Below, in pieces: positions 12,818 through 24,079 of a stretch of 64,000 bases of DNA. The translations under genes and the position numbers were made by a program. Where the stretch lies: contig MU854332.1 in assembly GCA_033296685.1 (NCBI GenBank), positions 124,001 to 188,000 on the forward strand, given 5' to 3'. The stretch comes from Parachaetomium inaequale (Eukaryota > Ascomycota > Sordariomycetes > Sordariales > Chaetomiaceae). The notes under the pieces were generated by a model. That model was not told the origin of the DNA. It saw only the letters and a program-made list of their open reading frames with translations, and searched no databases. The first letter of the stretch is position 1, and every line of letters starts with the position of its first letter.

Positions 12818-13934
12818 TGTGACGGTTGGATTAGGCGGTGCGGCGGCGGGGATGGATTGCACGATCGGCTGGGAGGTGGGAGTCTCGATTCGGTCGGTTA
12901 TCAAAAGATCCGGGGATTGAGTTCAATTCGGGAGGCTTTCTGTAGCCGTATGCGGTTTGTTCGTCGTCGGCGCCGTCTGTGGTTGTCGTGGTCGTTGTCG
13001 TTGAACGGGAGAGGATGCGCGAGGCTCGAGCTCAGCTTGGCTTGGAGGATGACGACGTTGGAGCGGCAGGCTGACCGACCCCCACCCGTCAAGGGCTGGC
13101 GGTCTTGGCGCTGGGCAACCTGCGACGGCACGTGATTACCCTGATGGTCTCCTTTTTAACCCAGGCCGAAGTTGGATGAACTCGGCACGGAACCACCAGT
13201 GTCATATCTAACTCACTCCTGACCAAGGACTTTCACCCTCAGAAGTGACAGCAAGCTCAACCCATGGACACATTGTTTATAGCTAACAAGCCACCACGCT
13301 ACGGTCGGTGCAGTAGTCTAGTCAACCTCCAGATCAAACGCCGTTAGTCATCGCCGCTCTCCCGGCCGGCTTCCTCATCCGCAACCAAAGAGTAAGAAAA
13401 AGGCCGAGGCCACATTAGGTAGTAGCGAAGAGACCCATGTATAATGTACAGCAGAAGAGCACTCCCCCCCTTCCCCATCCCGGCCTTCAGTTCCGCCGGC
13501 CCGTCGCGAGAACCACCCGATCCAGAAGGCAAGACAACGCGACAAGCAGGCGACGTGGATGGATGCCCGGAGCCCACGCGGAAAACTCGCAGCTCGCCAA
13601 GTCCAAAACCGCCGCAACGAAGAAGAACCCCCCTTCCCCTCCCCAAAAGTAGAAACGCAGCGGGAGGAGGATATGTCGAAGTGAAGTGAAGTGAAGCGGC
13701 GCCATGGCAAAAGAAAACAGCATGCCCCAAACCTGGATCGTTTTATCGATGATCCGATCAAAAGTACGCCTGCAACGCCCGGAGTTATTCCCTCGCCCGA
13801 TTGTATGTAATGTATGAAAAAAGTCCGTTGAAAGCAGGCTAGTTCGAAAGCACGTGCTTGCTTGCTTGCTTGCTTGCTTGCAGCTTCATCACTTGGTCGT
13901 AGCATCGCATCTCTCTGCTCCCGCACCGCCCCAA
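12818..13934. other. intergenic between VPS68-like gene and SMI1
   Basis: Holds the VPS68-like promoter and the SMI1 3' flank. A CTTG tetranucleotide array lies at about 13856-13881. No gene is supported; the open frames are shadows or low-complexity. Confidence 0.6.
13856..13881. repeat. CTTG tetranucleotide microsatellite
   Basis: About six to seven tandem copies of CTTG just 3' of the SMI1 stop. Confidence 0.8.
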
Positions 13935-15661
13935 TCAAATCTCAATCGTCTTCATCACCTCCTCGACTTCGTCTTCCACGGTGGGCTTCTTGCCGTTTGC
14001 TACCGCCGAGCCGTTTGCTTGTGCCGTTTCCGGCTTGTCCGTCTTTCCATCGGCGGAAACGTCGCCGCCGTTGGTCAGGGCTGCCAGTCTCGGGGCCGTC
14101 TCCTTGTTCTCTTCGTTGCTTTGCCGCGGCGTGTCGACCTCGACCAGCTTCTCGCCGGCCTTCCCGGCGGTCGGGCTCGCTGACCCCGATTCCTCCGCCA
14201 CACGCGCCAGCGGGCTCGGCTTTCCATAGCCGGGCCGGATCGGGCTGGGGATCGGCGAGATGGCGTTGGGGCGTTGCATCGACCGGCCGCGGGGCTCGCC
14301 GTTGGGCTCCGTCGTCGGGCTGGCGTAGGGCGAGTTGGGCGCGCTAAGCGAGCTCGCGCCTCCGGGCGCCATCGACTTGCGCTTGGCGGCGGTGCGCCCG
14401 TGCCTCTGGTCCGTCCGCCACCGCAGAATGTCAAAGTAGCTCGGCTCGATGCGGGCCTGCTTGAACTCGCGCAGCTTGAGATCGCCCGAGTCCTCGTCGA
14501 CGAACCACCTCCTGCTGCTCAGGTCGTCCGCCACGATGCCCAGGAAGTGCGCCCACGACCGCGCGACCACGTACTTGGTGTCGTAATCCCGGCCGAAGAG
14601 GATCACCTGGCCCCACTGGCCCTTGGGGCCGGGCGCGAGATCGATGGCCAGGTTGTTTCCGCCCCAGTCGCGCACGAGGGGGATCCACGCGGGGTGCGCA
14701 TACGCCTTCTGGATCGCGTTCGGGGGGACGCAGTCTTGACGGGCCAGCAGGTCCTGCCTCCAATTTGGGTTCCGAGGGGATGTCGGGGCCGAGGCCGACG
14801 AAGCCGCTGCTGATGTGGATGCCTGGCTGCTGCTGCTGCTACCGCCCAGAGCCTTGGACGGGGCCGCCGGCCGGGGGAAAGTTGGCTCGAGCAGGAACTC
14901 CTGGTTGACCTTGCGCCAGTTCTCCCACTCCTGCACGATCTCTTCACAGTCGAGAAGCATGGCGCTAAAGATGATGCCTGTGGGGGTTCCGCCGCGCTCC
15001 TGACCGTCGTGCACCTGCAGGGACTCCCGGACATCCTGGGGGAGCGAGCAATTGAGCTGGTGTTCGAGGTCGTTGATGTCGTTGGTCGTGCATCCTTCGC
15101 AGAGCTGGTCGAACAGCTCGGGGTAGTTCTCGTCGGCCCACTTGTCGATCTTGTTCCACGAGCTGCCGACGGGCGGGGCCGGCGGGACGCCGTCATGGAA
15201 AGACTGCATCGGAATCTCGCCCGTTGGGCTCTGCATCTCGAAGCCGTCGTTTGCGCCCGTCTGCCGCGCGTTTTGCGACCTCATGCCGGGAGAGTAGGGT
15301 CTGGGGGACGCGACGGGGTTTCCGGCGGCATCGAACGTGGACGTTGACTGGCGACTTAGTTCGTCGCGGTAGGGTGATGTGATATCGGCACGCGAGTCGC
15401 CGGCCGTCGCGATCGAGGTCAGCCCATTTCGCGCGTTCAGGGGAACGTGGCGCCCTGTTCGGTAAGGGGAGTCGTGGTTGGAATCTGGCGGCCGTCAGCA
15501 AACAGGACAAGTGCAGTCGACACTCGGGAGCGCTAACGTCGGTCATCGCTGGTCATGGTATGCCAGAACGAACGGAAGACGGACCCTATCCTGGAGTCGG
15601 CACATGTTAGCAATCGACCAACGACCATAAGATAGTGATTCGGAGACGCGTACGAGTCCAT
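13935..15661 (-). CDS. SMI1: SMI1/KNR4 cell-wall synthesis regulator
   Basis: Homologue of yeast Smi1/Knr4 and Neurospora GS-1, which coordinates beta-1,3-glucan synthesis with cell-wall-integrity signalling. Exons 15654-15661 (8 bases, ATGGACTC), 15538-15590 and 13935-15484 join in phase to 536 residues. The N-terminus reads MDSIGSVFRSFWHTMTSDDR then HSNHDSPYRTGRH, the pattern expected of filamentous-fungal family members. A disordered stretch follows, then the SMI1/KNR4 domain (about 145-340: LCEGCTTNDINDLE, SLPQDVRESL, VHDGQERGG, TGIIFSAMLLDCEEIV, and DWGGNNLAIDLAPGPKG). The tail is Ser/Pro/Glu-rich and disordered, ending VEDEVEEVMKTIEI. Intron 1 (15591-15653) has a textbook TGCTAAC branch site, which is the main support for the tiny first coding exon. 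An alternative is that the first exon is longer and untranslated, with translation starting elsewhere. Confidence 0.93.
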
Positions 15662-17784
15662 GTTGGGCGACGTGTATGAATGTGGCGAGCAGCGACGGGA
15701 AAGCGGCGAAGAAAGCGTCGAGGAAAAGGGGGAGACCGCGTTCCCGGGCAGTCGCACGGAGGGAGGCAGGTGAGCCGGAAGGGAGAGCGAAAGTGAAGTT
15801 GCGGTTGCGGTTGCGGCCGCGACACCCGATGGAGGAAGCGAAAGGCCGACGCAGACCGGGGGACGGGAATTAGGGACGAAAACAACAAAACGAGCGGTGC
15901 GTCCGCATTGATGGCGATGATGTCGTGGGCGGCTGCAGGAAAACAGGACGGGCGGGAGGGTTGCTGTGGCTTTCCAAGCTTCTCCTGTCTGGAGGAAGGA
16001 AATCAGCCAATGCAGGCCTTTCAAAACGGTGAGCCCGCCTCACCACAGGATTTTAATGGAAGGGGGTTGCTAAGGGGGAGGGTTCCCACTTGCGCGCCCG
16101 TTGGTGGGGCGTGACAGGCCGGGGAGGCTTGGGGCCAGCTGCAGGCGCTGCTTTCGGCACCCTCGGGGTCCACCACGCAGGCTGCCAAGCAGATTGGGAG
16201 GCAGACGGCGTCTCCCATTGGATGGCGGTCCGCTGCAGCCAGTCCTGGCGTGGACGCAGGATCAGGGGCATTATAATAGCATGCGAGTGTTGGAGCAATA
16301 CCGGGCGGTGCCAATGGCGACGCTGCAAAATGGCATGTTACCTTTTACCAGAGCAATCTCGGGCCTTGACACTTGCACCAAGCTTTTTCGCATCCGAGCC
16401 TTGCTCGAGGTTGACACCACGTCACAGGCAATTCTCGTTCTGGATTCGCCGCCATTCTCGAGCCTTTTTCTGGCAAACTGAACCTGTAACGATTCCATGG
16501 ACCCAGGCGATTGACAGCGGCCTCGGGAAAGGATTTGTAGGTGTGGATAAGCCCGGTGCTCATATCTATGTACACAGTATACAGTTAACCCTTGTTTGTT
16601 AGCGCGGGACTCGACACTTATCCCTGACTTTAAAGTTAGAAATGTGACGTTTAGAACCTTGAGACCCTTCTCCCAAGGTCCACGACCTACTTTGTATATC
16701 ACCAGCCCATTTCGTCTGGTCTGGCAACATCAACACCGCCTTACATGCAAGCATATCTATGTACACGTACAGCAGACTTGCAGCACAACGAACAACTCGG
16801 GATCGATCCCCACCTCAGCTGGACAACGATCAACGTCCTGAACCTCGCCCACTTACTATGTATATCCGCACGCTCGCCATTTCATGACCCCCCTCTCCCC
16901 CAGACAAGTGCTCTCGTCTGTCCTCGACATGAAATTGCATAAAACAAACAAAGCATTGGAGGGCCGCCCTTCAAGACCCGGCCGGCCGCCTGACCCAGGC
17001 AAGCAACCATTTCTCTCAACCAATCGCACCCCGGAGGAGAGGACCCCGCACGTTCAAAGGTCGGCGGCTGCGTCCAGTTCCCCCTTCCACCGCCGCCGCA
17101 CCGCACAAGCTTCATGTTGCGCTCCCGGACGTGGCCAGTCAGAGACCTCTGTGCGCCCCAAGGAGAAACAGAGGGGTTGTGGTTTCAACCTGGTCGGACT
17201 ACAAACGTAGTGTACCTTGGTTATTCGTGGTCTGGTTCGCGACTTGTTTCTGTTTCAGAGACGGGGAGCATGGGGGTGCTTGTTTCTTCTACCTAGAGAA
17301 AGTCAAACCAAGTACACTGCTTCCATTTGACATTTCTAAACCCTCGAGTTTCGGCGGCTGGCTAGGGTGGTACACAATCCGCTGTCATGGCACCATGAGC
17401 TAGCTAAGCAGTAGACAAAGGCCTGTATAAATAAATGTACTACGACGATGCATGAATCCGCCGCATGTTTATTGCTGCCCGTCGGAATTGTGAACGGACA
17501 ACACTGCAGCTTACACCGGGAGTGCAGTGCATCAACAACAAACACCACACGTATGCACTCCCCGTATGCACCGTGACGCCCCCGAGATCATCTCAGCCAC
17601 AACAATTGCATGACAGACACATGACCGTCTCAAACCACACCTTCATTCCACAACGACATCGCACACATGCTGCCATTGCAAAACTAAAGCACCCTACCCT
17701 CCCACCAGCCCCTAAACTCCACAGCACCTCCTATCCATCCAGCCAAAACAAACACCCCCCCTCTCAAGCTAAAACCTAGGTAGC
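15662..17784. other. intergenic: SMI1 promoter, repeat copy C, SEC8 3' flank
   Basis: Contains the upstream region of SMI1 and a deleted copy of the LTR-like repeat (16580-16685). The 17400-17780 part is AC-rich and probably SEC8 3' UTR. No gene seen. Confidence 0.55.
16580..16685 (+). repeat. LTR-like dispersed repeat, copy C (internally deleted)
   Basis: Runs opposite to copies A and B. It begins GTTAACCCTTGTTTGTTAGC (16583-16602), continues GCGGGACTC..TTATCCC and AAAGTTAGAAA, then jumps to TTTAGAACCTTGAGACCC and CCCAAGGTC, matching the ends of copies A and B but missing the central AG-rich 100 or so bases. The deletion and substitutions suggest an old insertion. Confidence 0.6.
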
Positions 17785-20700
17785 CTAGCTCTGCCACATA
17801 TACTCACTCAAAGCCAACAGCTTATCCGCCAGCTGCCTCTTCGCAGCAGCCGCAACCCCCCTCTCGGGATCCGCCAGCTGCTCGCTATAGCACAGTTCCA
17901 ACAGCGCCTTGAGCTCGTCATACGTGAACCTAACCGCCCCCCCATTCCCACCGTCACTCCCCTCCTTCTCCCTCTCCCTCTGGGCATCCTCCCTCGCCCT
18001 GGCCACGACCCCGTCGGGCCCCCTCTCAAACAGCTCAAAATACCCTTTCGCCCTCGCCAGCTCCGCGCCAGGCCCAACCTCGACATTCTTCAGATTCTGC
18101 TGCAGCACCAGCACGTTGAGCCGCATGCGCCCGCACCCGCGGGCATTCATGGGCGCCGTCATGCCCGCGTTGCGGATCAGGTACGCGTTGATCAATAACC
18201 CGAGACCGGCGCGGACAAACCGCACTTCGCGCTCCCTCAAAAAGTGCGAGGCCGTCTCGTCAAAGGCGACCATCTCGCCGTTGAGCGAGAGGATCTGCGG
18301 GTCGGGCTCCGTGACGTCCTGGTCGAGGAGGTACGGGGCGGTCTGGGACGGGGAGAGGGCCGTGTGCAGGGAGTGGAGGATGCGGCAGCGGACTTCGGAG
18401 TGGAGGGTTAGCAGGGCGGTGGTGGCGAGGGAGGTGTAGGAGGTTAGGATGCTGTCGAAGGATCTGGGGAGGGGTTAGTCTTTTTTTCTTCTTTTGTTTT
18501 TTTTTTTCGCTTTAAGGGAAGAAGTCAGGGAGAGTGGAACGTACTGCACCGTCTCTTGCGTCATGGGCAGGTAGACGGGGCCTTCGTCGGCCGTGGCCTT
18601 GTTGGGGTCATTGAGCAGGGTCCAGCGCTTCTTCTCCGGCTTGGGCAGGCTGGCGCGCGACGAGTCGGTCTCGTTCTTGGTGATGTGCCGCAGGCTCAGG
18701 ATCTTGACCGACAGCCACTTCATGCTGGTGTACAGCAGGCAGAGCGACGAGATGGTGTCGCGGTCCTGGATGATGTCGCTCGCCTCGAGCTTCTTCTCCT
18801 TGGTCTGCGCCATGAGCAGGTCGGCCTCCTTCTCGAGCAGCTCGAGGTCTGGCGTCTCCGACTCCCACAGCTTCTTCATCACCTCGTGGATCTCGCTCGG
18901 CTCGAGCGCCATGACGGCAGACGCCCGCAGCTCCTGGGCGCTGGACGCCTCTTCTTGGGTTTTGGTGACCAGCGCCTTGTACCAGTTGAAGCACCTGTCG
19001 TAGTACCGGAGCATCTGCGTGATGATGAGCGAGCTGAGCGCCTGGTCGTGCGGGATGGTGCCCAGCATCCGGCAGAAGGCCGTCACAATCGTAAAGAAGG
19101 CCGTCGCGCCCTTGAAGACGGGCCGTTTGGCAACCCGCGGCCACTCTGAATCCTGCAAAAAGGCATCGGCCTCGCCAAAGACGGTGTCGCTGAGCTTTCC
19201 GAGCGTCTCGTCCAGCTGCGGCTGGAAGACGTTGACAAGGAAGTTGTCGAGGAACGACGTGAGCGTGCTCGTCGCCAGGTCTGACCCGGGCGGGACGATG
19301 TTCTTCAGACGCTGGAGGAAGACCAGCGTGGGCGGCAGCAGCAAGCTCATGTTGAAAACGCTGGGCTCAACCAGCGACTTGTATGTCCCGCTGCCCTGGT
19401 TGTTGCCATAGCCGGCAGTGCTCTTCCGCGCAGCGGCGGGATCAGACCGCGGAACCACCAGGCCGCCCTTTTTGTTGTCACCCTTTCGCGAGTTGGAGGT
19501 CAAGCCCGGGACGGCAGCCTGAATAATGCTGTCCAAAGCCTCGTACTCGGTGGCCATCTCGGTCGACTTGGAGTCAACCTCGGAGAACTTGAACAGGTGC
19601 TCCCGCGCCGCATCCTTGGTCCCGTTCATGCCCATGCCGGGTCGGGGCGATGAGCGGAACTGATAGATGTCGGCGTCTGTCGTGACGTAGTTGTGTAGAA
19701 GAGAGCGGATCTCGTTCTGGTACAGGTTCCAGAGCTCTTTGAAGCTGCCCAGCAGCGCAATGTTGTTGCCGGCTCCCTCGCGGCGGATCAGCGCCTTGAT
19801 GGACTCGTGGAATACGCGGTGGCCCTCGGCTATGGCCTCGAACTTGCCGTAGAGCGTCCACAGAAGATCGTAAATGACGTCTGCCCTCATCCGGGTCTCG
19901 CGCTGGCCGTAGATGTGCAGCCCGTGAGAGCCATTAGAGCCTCCCCTCAACGAGCTAGGGTGCTTCTGGTCGATGTCGTTGATGGTCTCGTTGACCACGG
20001 CAAACAATTCAACAGGCAACCTCTGCTTCAGGGTGTCGACGGCGGACTCTAGCCTCCCCAGCCTGTTTAGCGACTCTACCAACAGGGTCACGTAGTAGAA
20101 AGTGTCGGCCTCTGGGTTCTTGTGGGGGTCTTCGGTCACAGACCGGTCCCAGTCGACCGTGTCTAGGATTGCGTGAAAGGGCGACACGGCTGGCGCGTCC
20201 TTGAAGGCCTCACCGAATGCGCCCTGAGACTTGGCCAGGTTCTGCCACCGCTCCTGGCAGTATGGCGATTTGAGGTAGAGGTGCTCATGCAGCTCCTCAA
20301 CTAAAATGTCCATGAGCGCCGTCTCTTGGTTCGCCAGGTAGTTGCGCAGTTCGCCCAATGCCCCGATACCTTCCAGCTCGGGCTTGGTCAGCTTGCGCAG
20401 GGCGTTTTGGAGGACCTCGACGGCCGTGAGGAATCGCTTCTCGGATATCCTAGCCTCGAGCTGGTCGGGAACAGTCCGTAGGTCATCCAGCTCGTTCAGC
20501 GTCTGCAGCACCTCATCGTACATGTGCGACGTGGCGTGTAGCTTCTTGAGCTCCGGGTCGGTGGTGCAGAGGGCCGTCTTGGAGGTGGCCAGCGACTCCT
20601 TGAGGGCGCGCACCTTCTTCTGCGACGTCTGGATGCTCCCCTGGATCTTGTGGAAGGTGCCGATGGAGCTGTTGAAGCCCTGGTGGTACTCGTGGACGAT

Positions 20701-21135
20701 CTTCTTGAGCGAGTCCTGGAGGTACAGGTGCGTGCGCTGGAAGTTGCGGTACTCGTGGGCGCGGCCGACGGAGCTGGTGTCGAGCAGCTGCAGGGCCAGC
20801 TGGACGGGGATGCAGTCGGTCTCGCACATGGCGGGCCACTCCTGCTTGATCAGCTCCAGCACCTTGCCCATCTCGCGCTCGGCGCTGGTCTCCTGGATGC
20901 GCTGGGCGGAGCGGGGCGGGGGTGCTTCTCGGAGTTCTCTCAGGTCCCTGGCGCTGCGGGCGGCGGGCGGGGGTCGCGGGTTCGTCCGCCGGGGCGGCGG
21001 CGCAAAGCGGTCGCTGCCATAGCCCTCGCCGTAGGGGTCGTACTCGTCGTCGGGGCGGTCGAGATTGCCGTAGCCGCCGCCGCTGTTGGGGACGTTGGCG
21101 CCGTTGCGGTACGGCTGGCCGTATCTGTTGGACAT
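17785..21135 (-). CDS. SEC8: exocyst complex subunit SEC8 (EXOC4)
   Basis: Subunit of the exocyst, which tethers secretory vesicles at the plasma membrane; in filamentous fungi this means the hyphal tip and septum. Exons 18545-21135 and 17785-18463 with one intron (GTACGT...CAG, 18464-18544) join in phase to 1089 residues, the usual SEC8 length. The start at 21135 gives MSNRYGQPYRNG followed by a Pro/Arg-rich disordered leader; an open frame upstream to 21471 has no family resemblance and was not used. The Sec8 N-terminal coiled-coil domain follows (about 75-230: EREMGKVLELIKQEWPAM, VGRAHEYRNFQRTHLYLQDS, KIQGSIQTSQKKVRALKES). The rest is helical exocyst rods, with SILTSYTSLATTALLTLHSE after the splice. 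The C-terminus ends LADKLLALSEYMWQS. It is divergent from RAI1, with 502 bases between starts. Confidence 0.95.
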
Positions 21136-21637
21136 GGTCGCTATCGCATCGAGTTGCTCGTCATTTCGGACTTTATTAACGCAGGTACTGAGCGGGCGCT
21201 GTTTCTGTAGAGTTCGAGAGATCTTGGGTGGATGGCGGATGGAAGCTGTTGTTGAGCTTTCTATCCCAAGCCTCGAAGGTTTTGAGGAGATGGTGGGAGT
21301 TCCGTCTGACGGCTCTTGGTTCCTGCTGGTGTTCGCGATGTGGCATGCTGCAGCTTGGGACAAGGACCCACAGCGGCTTTGCAACCCCTGGCGCCAAGCT
21401 TTCCAAGCCCAAAGCCCAGGGGTCGCTCGACACTGTCCCCTGGCAGCTCTTCTCTGCCCCACATGTTGCAACTGTCAACCACACAACGCCAAGCATCTCG
21501 ACCATCAACTCACTGACTGATGCAGGCAAGCGTCTAGTGTATTTTACTTGGCGCAGTAGGGAATGAGGGTACTAACGAGACCTGTCTGAATAACCAGGCT
21601 CAGGTTCGCTAGATACGTGGCGCGTGCTGCTGCTGCC
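21136..21637. other. divergent promoter region SEC8 / RAI1
   Basis: About 500 bases between the two start codons. No gene or unusual repeat is seen; it should contain both promoters and 5' UTRs. Confidence 0.6.
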
Positions 21638-23284
21638 ATGGCCCTGACATTCCCCGTCTACCCTCCCGCTCGGTACGCCGGCGAGAGTGAGCCTGTCAAG
21701 CGGCCAAAGGTACCTTAGGTATCTGGGAAGTTTGAGATTGAAGAGTCGTGTCCATGTGCTGACCACCGCCCCAGGAGTTTGCATGCTTCTCATATGACAA
21801 GAACCATCAATTCCGTTTCAACGACTCGTCCCTCAAATGGTACTACCCGCCAGACATCGGGGCAGATCTGTCGCACGGGAGCGACACGTTTGTCAAGCAT
21901 GACGATAGCATAGACGAACACCTGGACAGCCTCCTCAGAACTATCGCATTCCACGAACGGAAAACAGGCGAGCCGATCGATGCGCACGTCGTCACCTGGA
22001 GAGGCATGTTGACAAAGGTATGGCCGGCTGCTCTCCGTTTGGCTCGGGGGAATCCGCTGACATGGACTAGATCATGGCCACACCGTTTGACGACGAGGGG
22101 TGAGCTAACTCAAACCCCTTTCACCAAGTACCCAATGCTGAATGTATTGCGCCTACTCTAGATTTGAGATGAACGCCACCCTCTACCGAGTATGAGCCCC
22201 AATTCTTAGTATTTGCATTCGCCATGCTGACCTGATCAAGGATTGCATGTAAGCGGCATAGTAGAACCGCGGCTCCTGCTGTGTCAACCTTGGATCTCCG
22301 GGCTAACAGTACCGAAGCTTCATCGAAGAGCACCACGCTTTCAAACAGCAAAAGAAGCAACTGGAGAACAACCGAGGGAAACAAAGGACCCCGCCCTCGC
22401 TAATGCAGTTCTGGGGTAAATCCACCCTCGACGCCGACCATGTGCCAGACTAACATACCAGGATACAAATTCGAGACCCTCAGCACAATACCCCGGCCGT
22501 GGGGCGAGACATCAAGAGAGTATATCGAGAGCCGGGACAGTGAAATCGTCAACAACAAAGAGCAATATTGCTCAGTCGTCCGGACAGGCTTTGGCAAGTC
22601 AATAGTCTGCCTCGGAGGCGAGGTCGACGCGAGTAAGCAGCTGCCCTTACACCCCGAACTCCCAAAATGCTGACCCCGGCCAGTTTGGGACGCAAAGCCC
22701 GAGACGCCGGGAGACCCCATCAACTGGGTAGAACTTAAGACGAGCGCCGAGATTCGCAACCACAACGACCAGTTCAAATTCGACCGGAAACTCATGAGGT
22801 ACTGGATCCAGTCCTTCCTCCTCGGCGTGCCCAAGATCATAGTCGGCTTCCGAACCCAAGACGGCATCCTCAGCAAGGTCGAGGAGTTCAAGACCATGAG
22901 CCTCCCCTATGACGTCCAACGCAGGGGAATGGCTAAGTGGGACGGCAACGTCTGCATCAAGTTCACCAGCCTCTTTCTCGAATGTAAGATTCTTACCTCT
23001 CCGTTCTCCATCCCCACAGAGACTGACCAGCGCACGTAGGGCTCCGCCTCAGCATCAACGACGAGGGTGTCTGGAGGATAAGGCGGCAGCACAAATCAGA
23101 CCACATCGAGCTCTTCAAGGTCGAGGAGGTCGGGCACGGCGACATCATCATGGACGAATTCATGGACTGGCGGATAAAACTCGAGCTCAACAAGCACAAG
23201 CCGCCCGATGTCATGGAGCGGCCATCGGCGGGAGAGCCAGCACCACAATCGTCATCAGAGTCAGCAAGTGCATCTGGGGCGTAG
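21638..23284 (+). CDS. RAI1: decapping nuclease RAI1 (DXO family)
   Basis: Partner of the 5'-3' exonuclease Rat1; removes defective or non-canonical 5' caps from mRNA in the nucleus. Nine exons join in phase: 21638-21709, 21775-22017, 22071-22099, 22162-22189, 22241-22248, 22318-22415, 22462-22632, 22684-22983 and 23040-23284, giving 397 residues. The start MALTFPVYPPARYAGESEP precedes VKRPKEFACFSYD. DXO motifs are visible: FEMNATLYR, IFIEEHHAFK, the acidic metal site GGEVDA (about 210-215), then WVELKTS (about 230-237), and a C-terminal LRLSINDEGVWRIRR segment. The fifth exon is only 8 bases, GATTGCAT, and is required to reach IFIEE in phase; a different split is possible there. The tail after about residue 375 is Ser/Ala/Pro-rich. 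It is 5' to 5' with SEC8. Confidence 0.92.
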
Positions 23285-24079
23285 GGCGGGGAGAGGGGTC
23301 TTTGTACAAACAGGAGGCTGATGAGGGAGGGGGCAGGATAGATACCACGGCATAGGCCATGTTTGTTTGGACAGCACTGGGAATCAACGTCAGCCGGATA
23401 TGTCTTCGAGGGCAGGGGAACATATGCACAGAGATCACTTGTACGGCAATCTTGTAGCAAGTGGAAAGTCAGATGTGTTGAATGGCATATCACAGCAAAA
23501 CGAACGGACCAGAATGACTCGAGTCTCTCAATTGGGACTATACTCCATATCCGAAACTGACACCGCGAAATGCCAACAAACCCCAAAGCCATGCCCAACC
23601 TGTAAAGGTACAAATAGCAAGATACTTTGGTATGCGATGCTATGCCGCCTGAAGCCACGATAAGACAGATGAAGCCAGACGCAACGAAACACTCTCACCT
23701 CCCCCCGTTTGCATTACATCCATCCGACAGAGGCTACATCGCCCTCCCCGTCCAGGTCGTTCGTTTCCCATTCATTCATACAAAACCCATTCATCCACCA
23801 TCAACAACCCAAGCCGGGAGAAGTAAAACCAAAGCCAAAGCCAAAGCCAAAGCCAAAGCCAAAGCCAAAGCCAAAGCTAAACCACCCATCCAACCCAGGG
23901 AAAAACGAACGGTTATAAGCCAGATATGACTGTGGCATGACATCATGACTCCATCAACCCAAGACTACCCTCCCCCTTCTCACCACCACTTACCCCCCCT
24001 CATCCCTTCCCCCTATTCCTATCCACACCGGGCAACCACATAACCCTCACAAAGGGTTGGGCGCGACAGAATAAGGAGG
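23285..24079. other. intergenic between RAI1 and the Sid1-like kinase 3' end
   Basis: Convergent 3' region. An AAAGCC hexanucleotide array lies at 23830-23871, with Pro/Ser-type low-complexity sequence on either side. No gene seen. Confidence 0.6.
23830..23871. repeat. AAAGCC hexanucleotide microsatellite
   Basis: Seven perfect copies of AAAGCC followed by one AAAGCT, 0.2 kb from the kinase stop codon. Confidence 0.9.

Noticed and set aside
12818..12904. N-terminal extension of the VPS68-like protein
   Set aside because: The extra residues before MSEDR are Pro/Thr-rich and not part of the family's usual start.
21136..21471. N-terminal extension of the SEC8 open frame
   Set aside because: No resemblance to SEC8 and no need for it; the MSNRYGQPY start gives the usual length.
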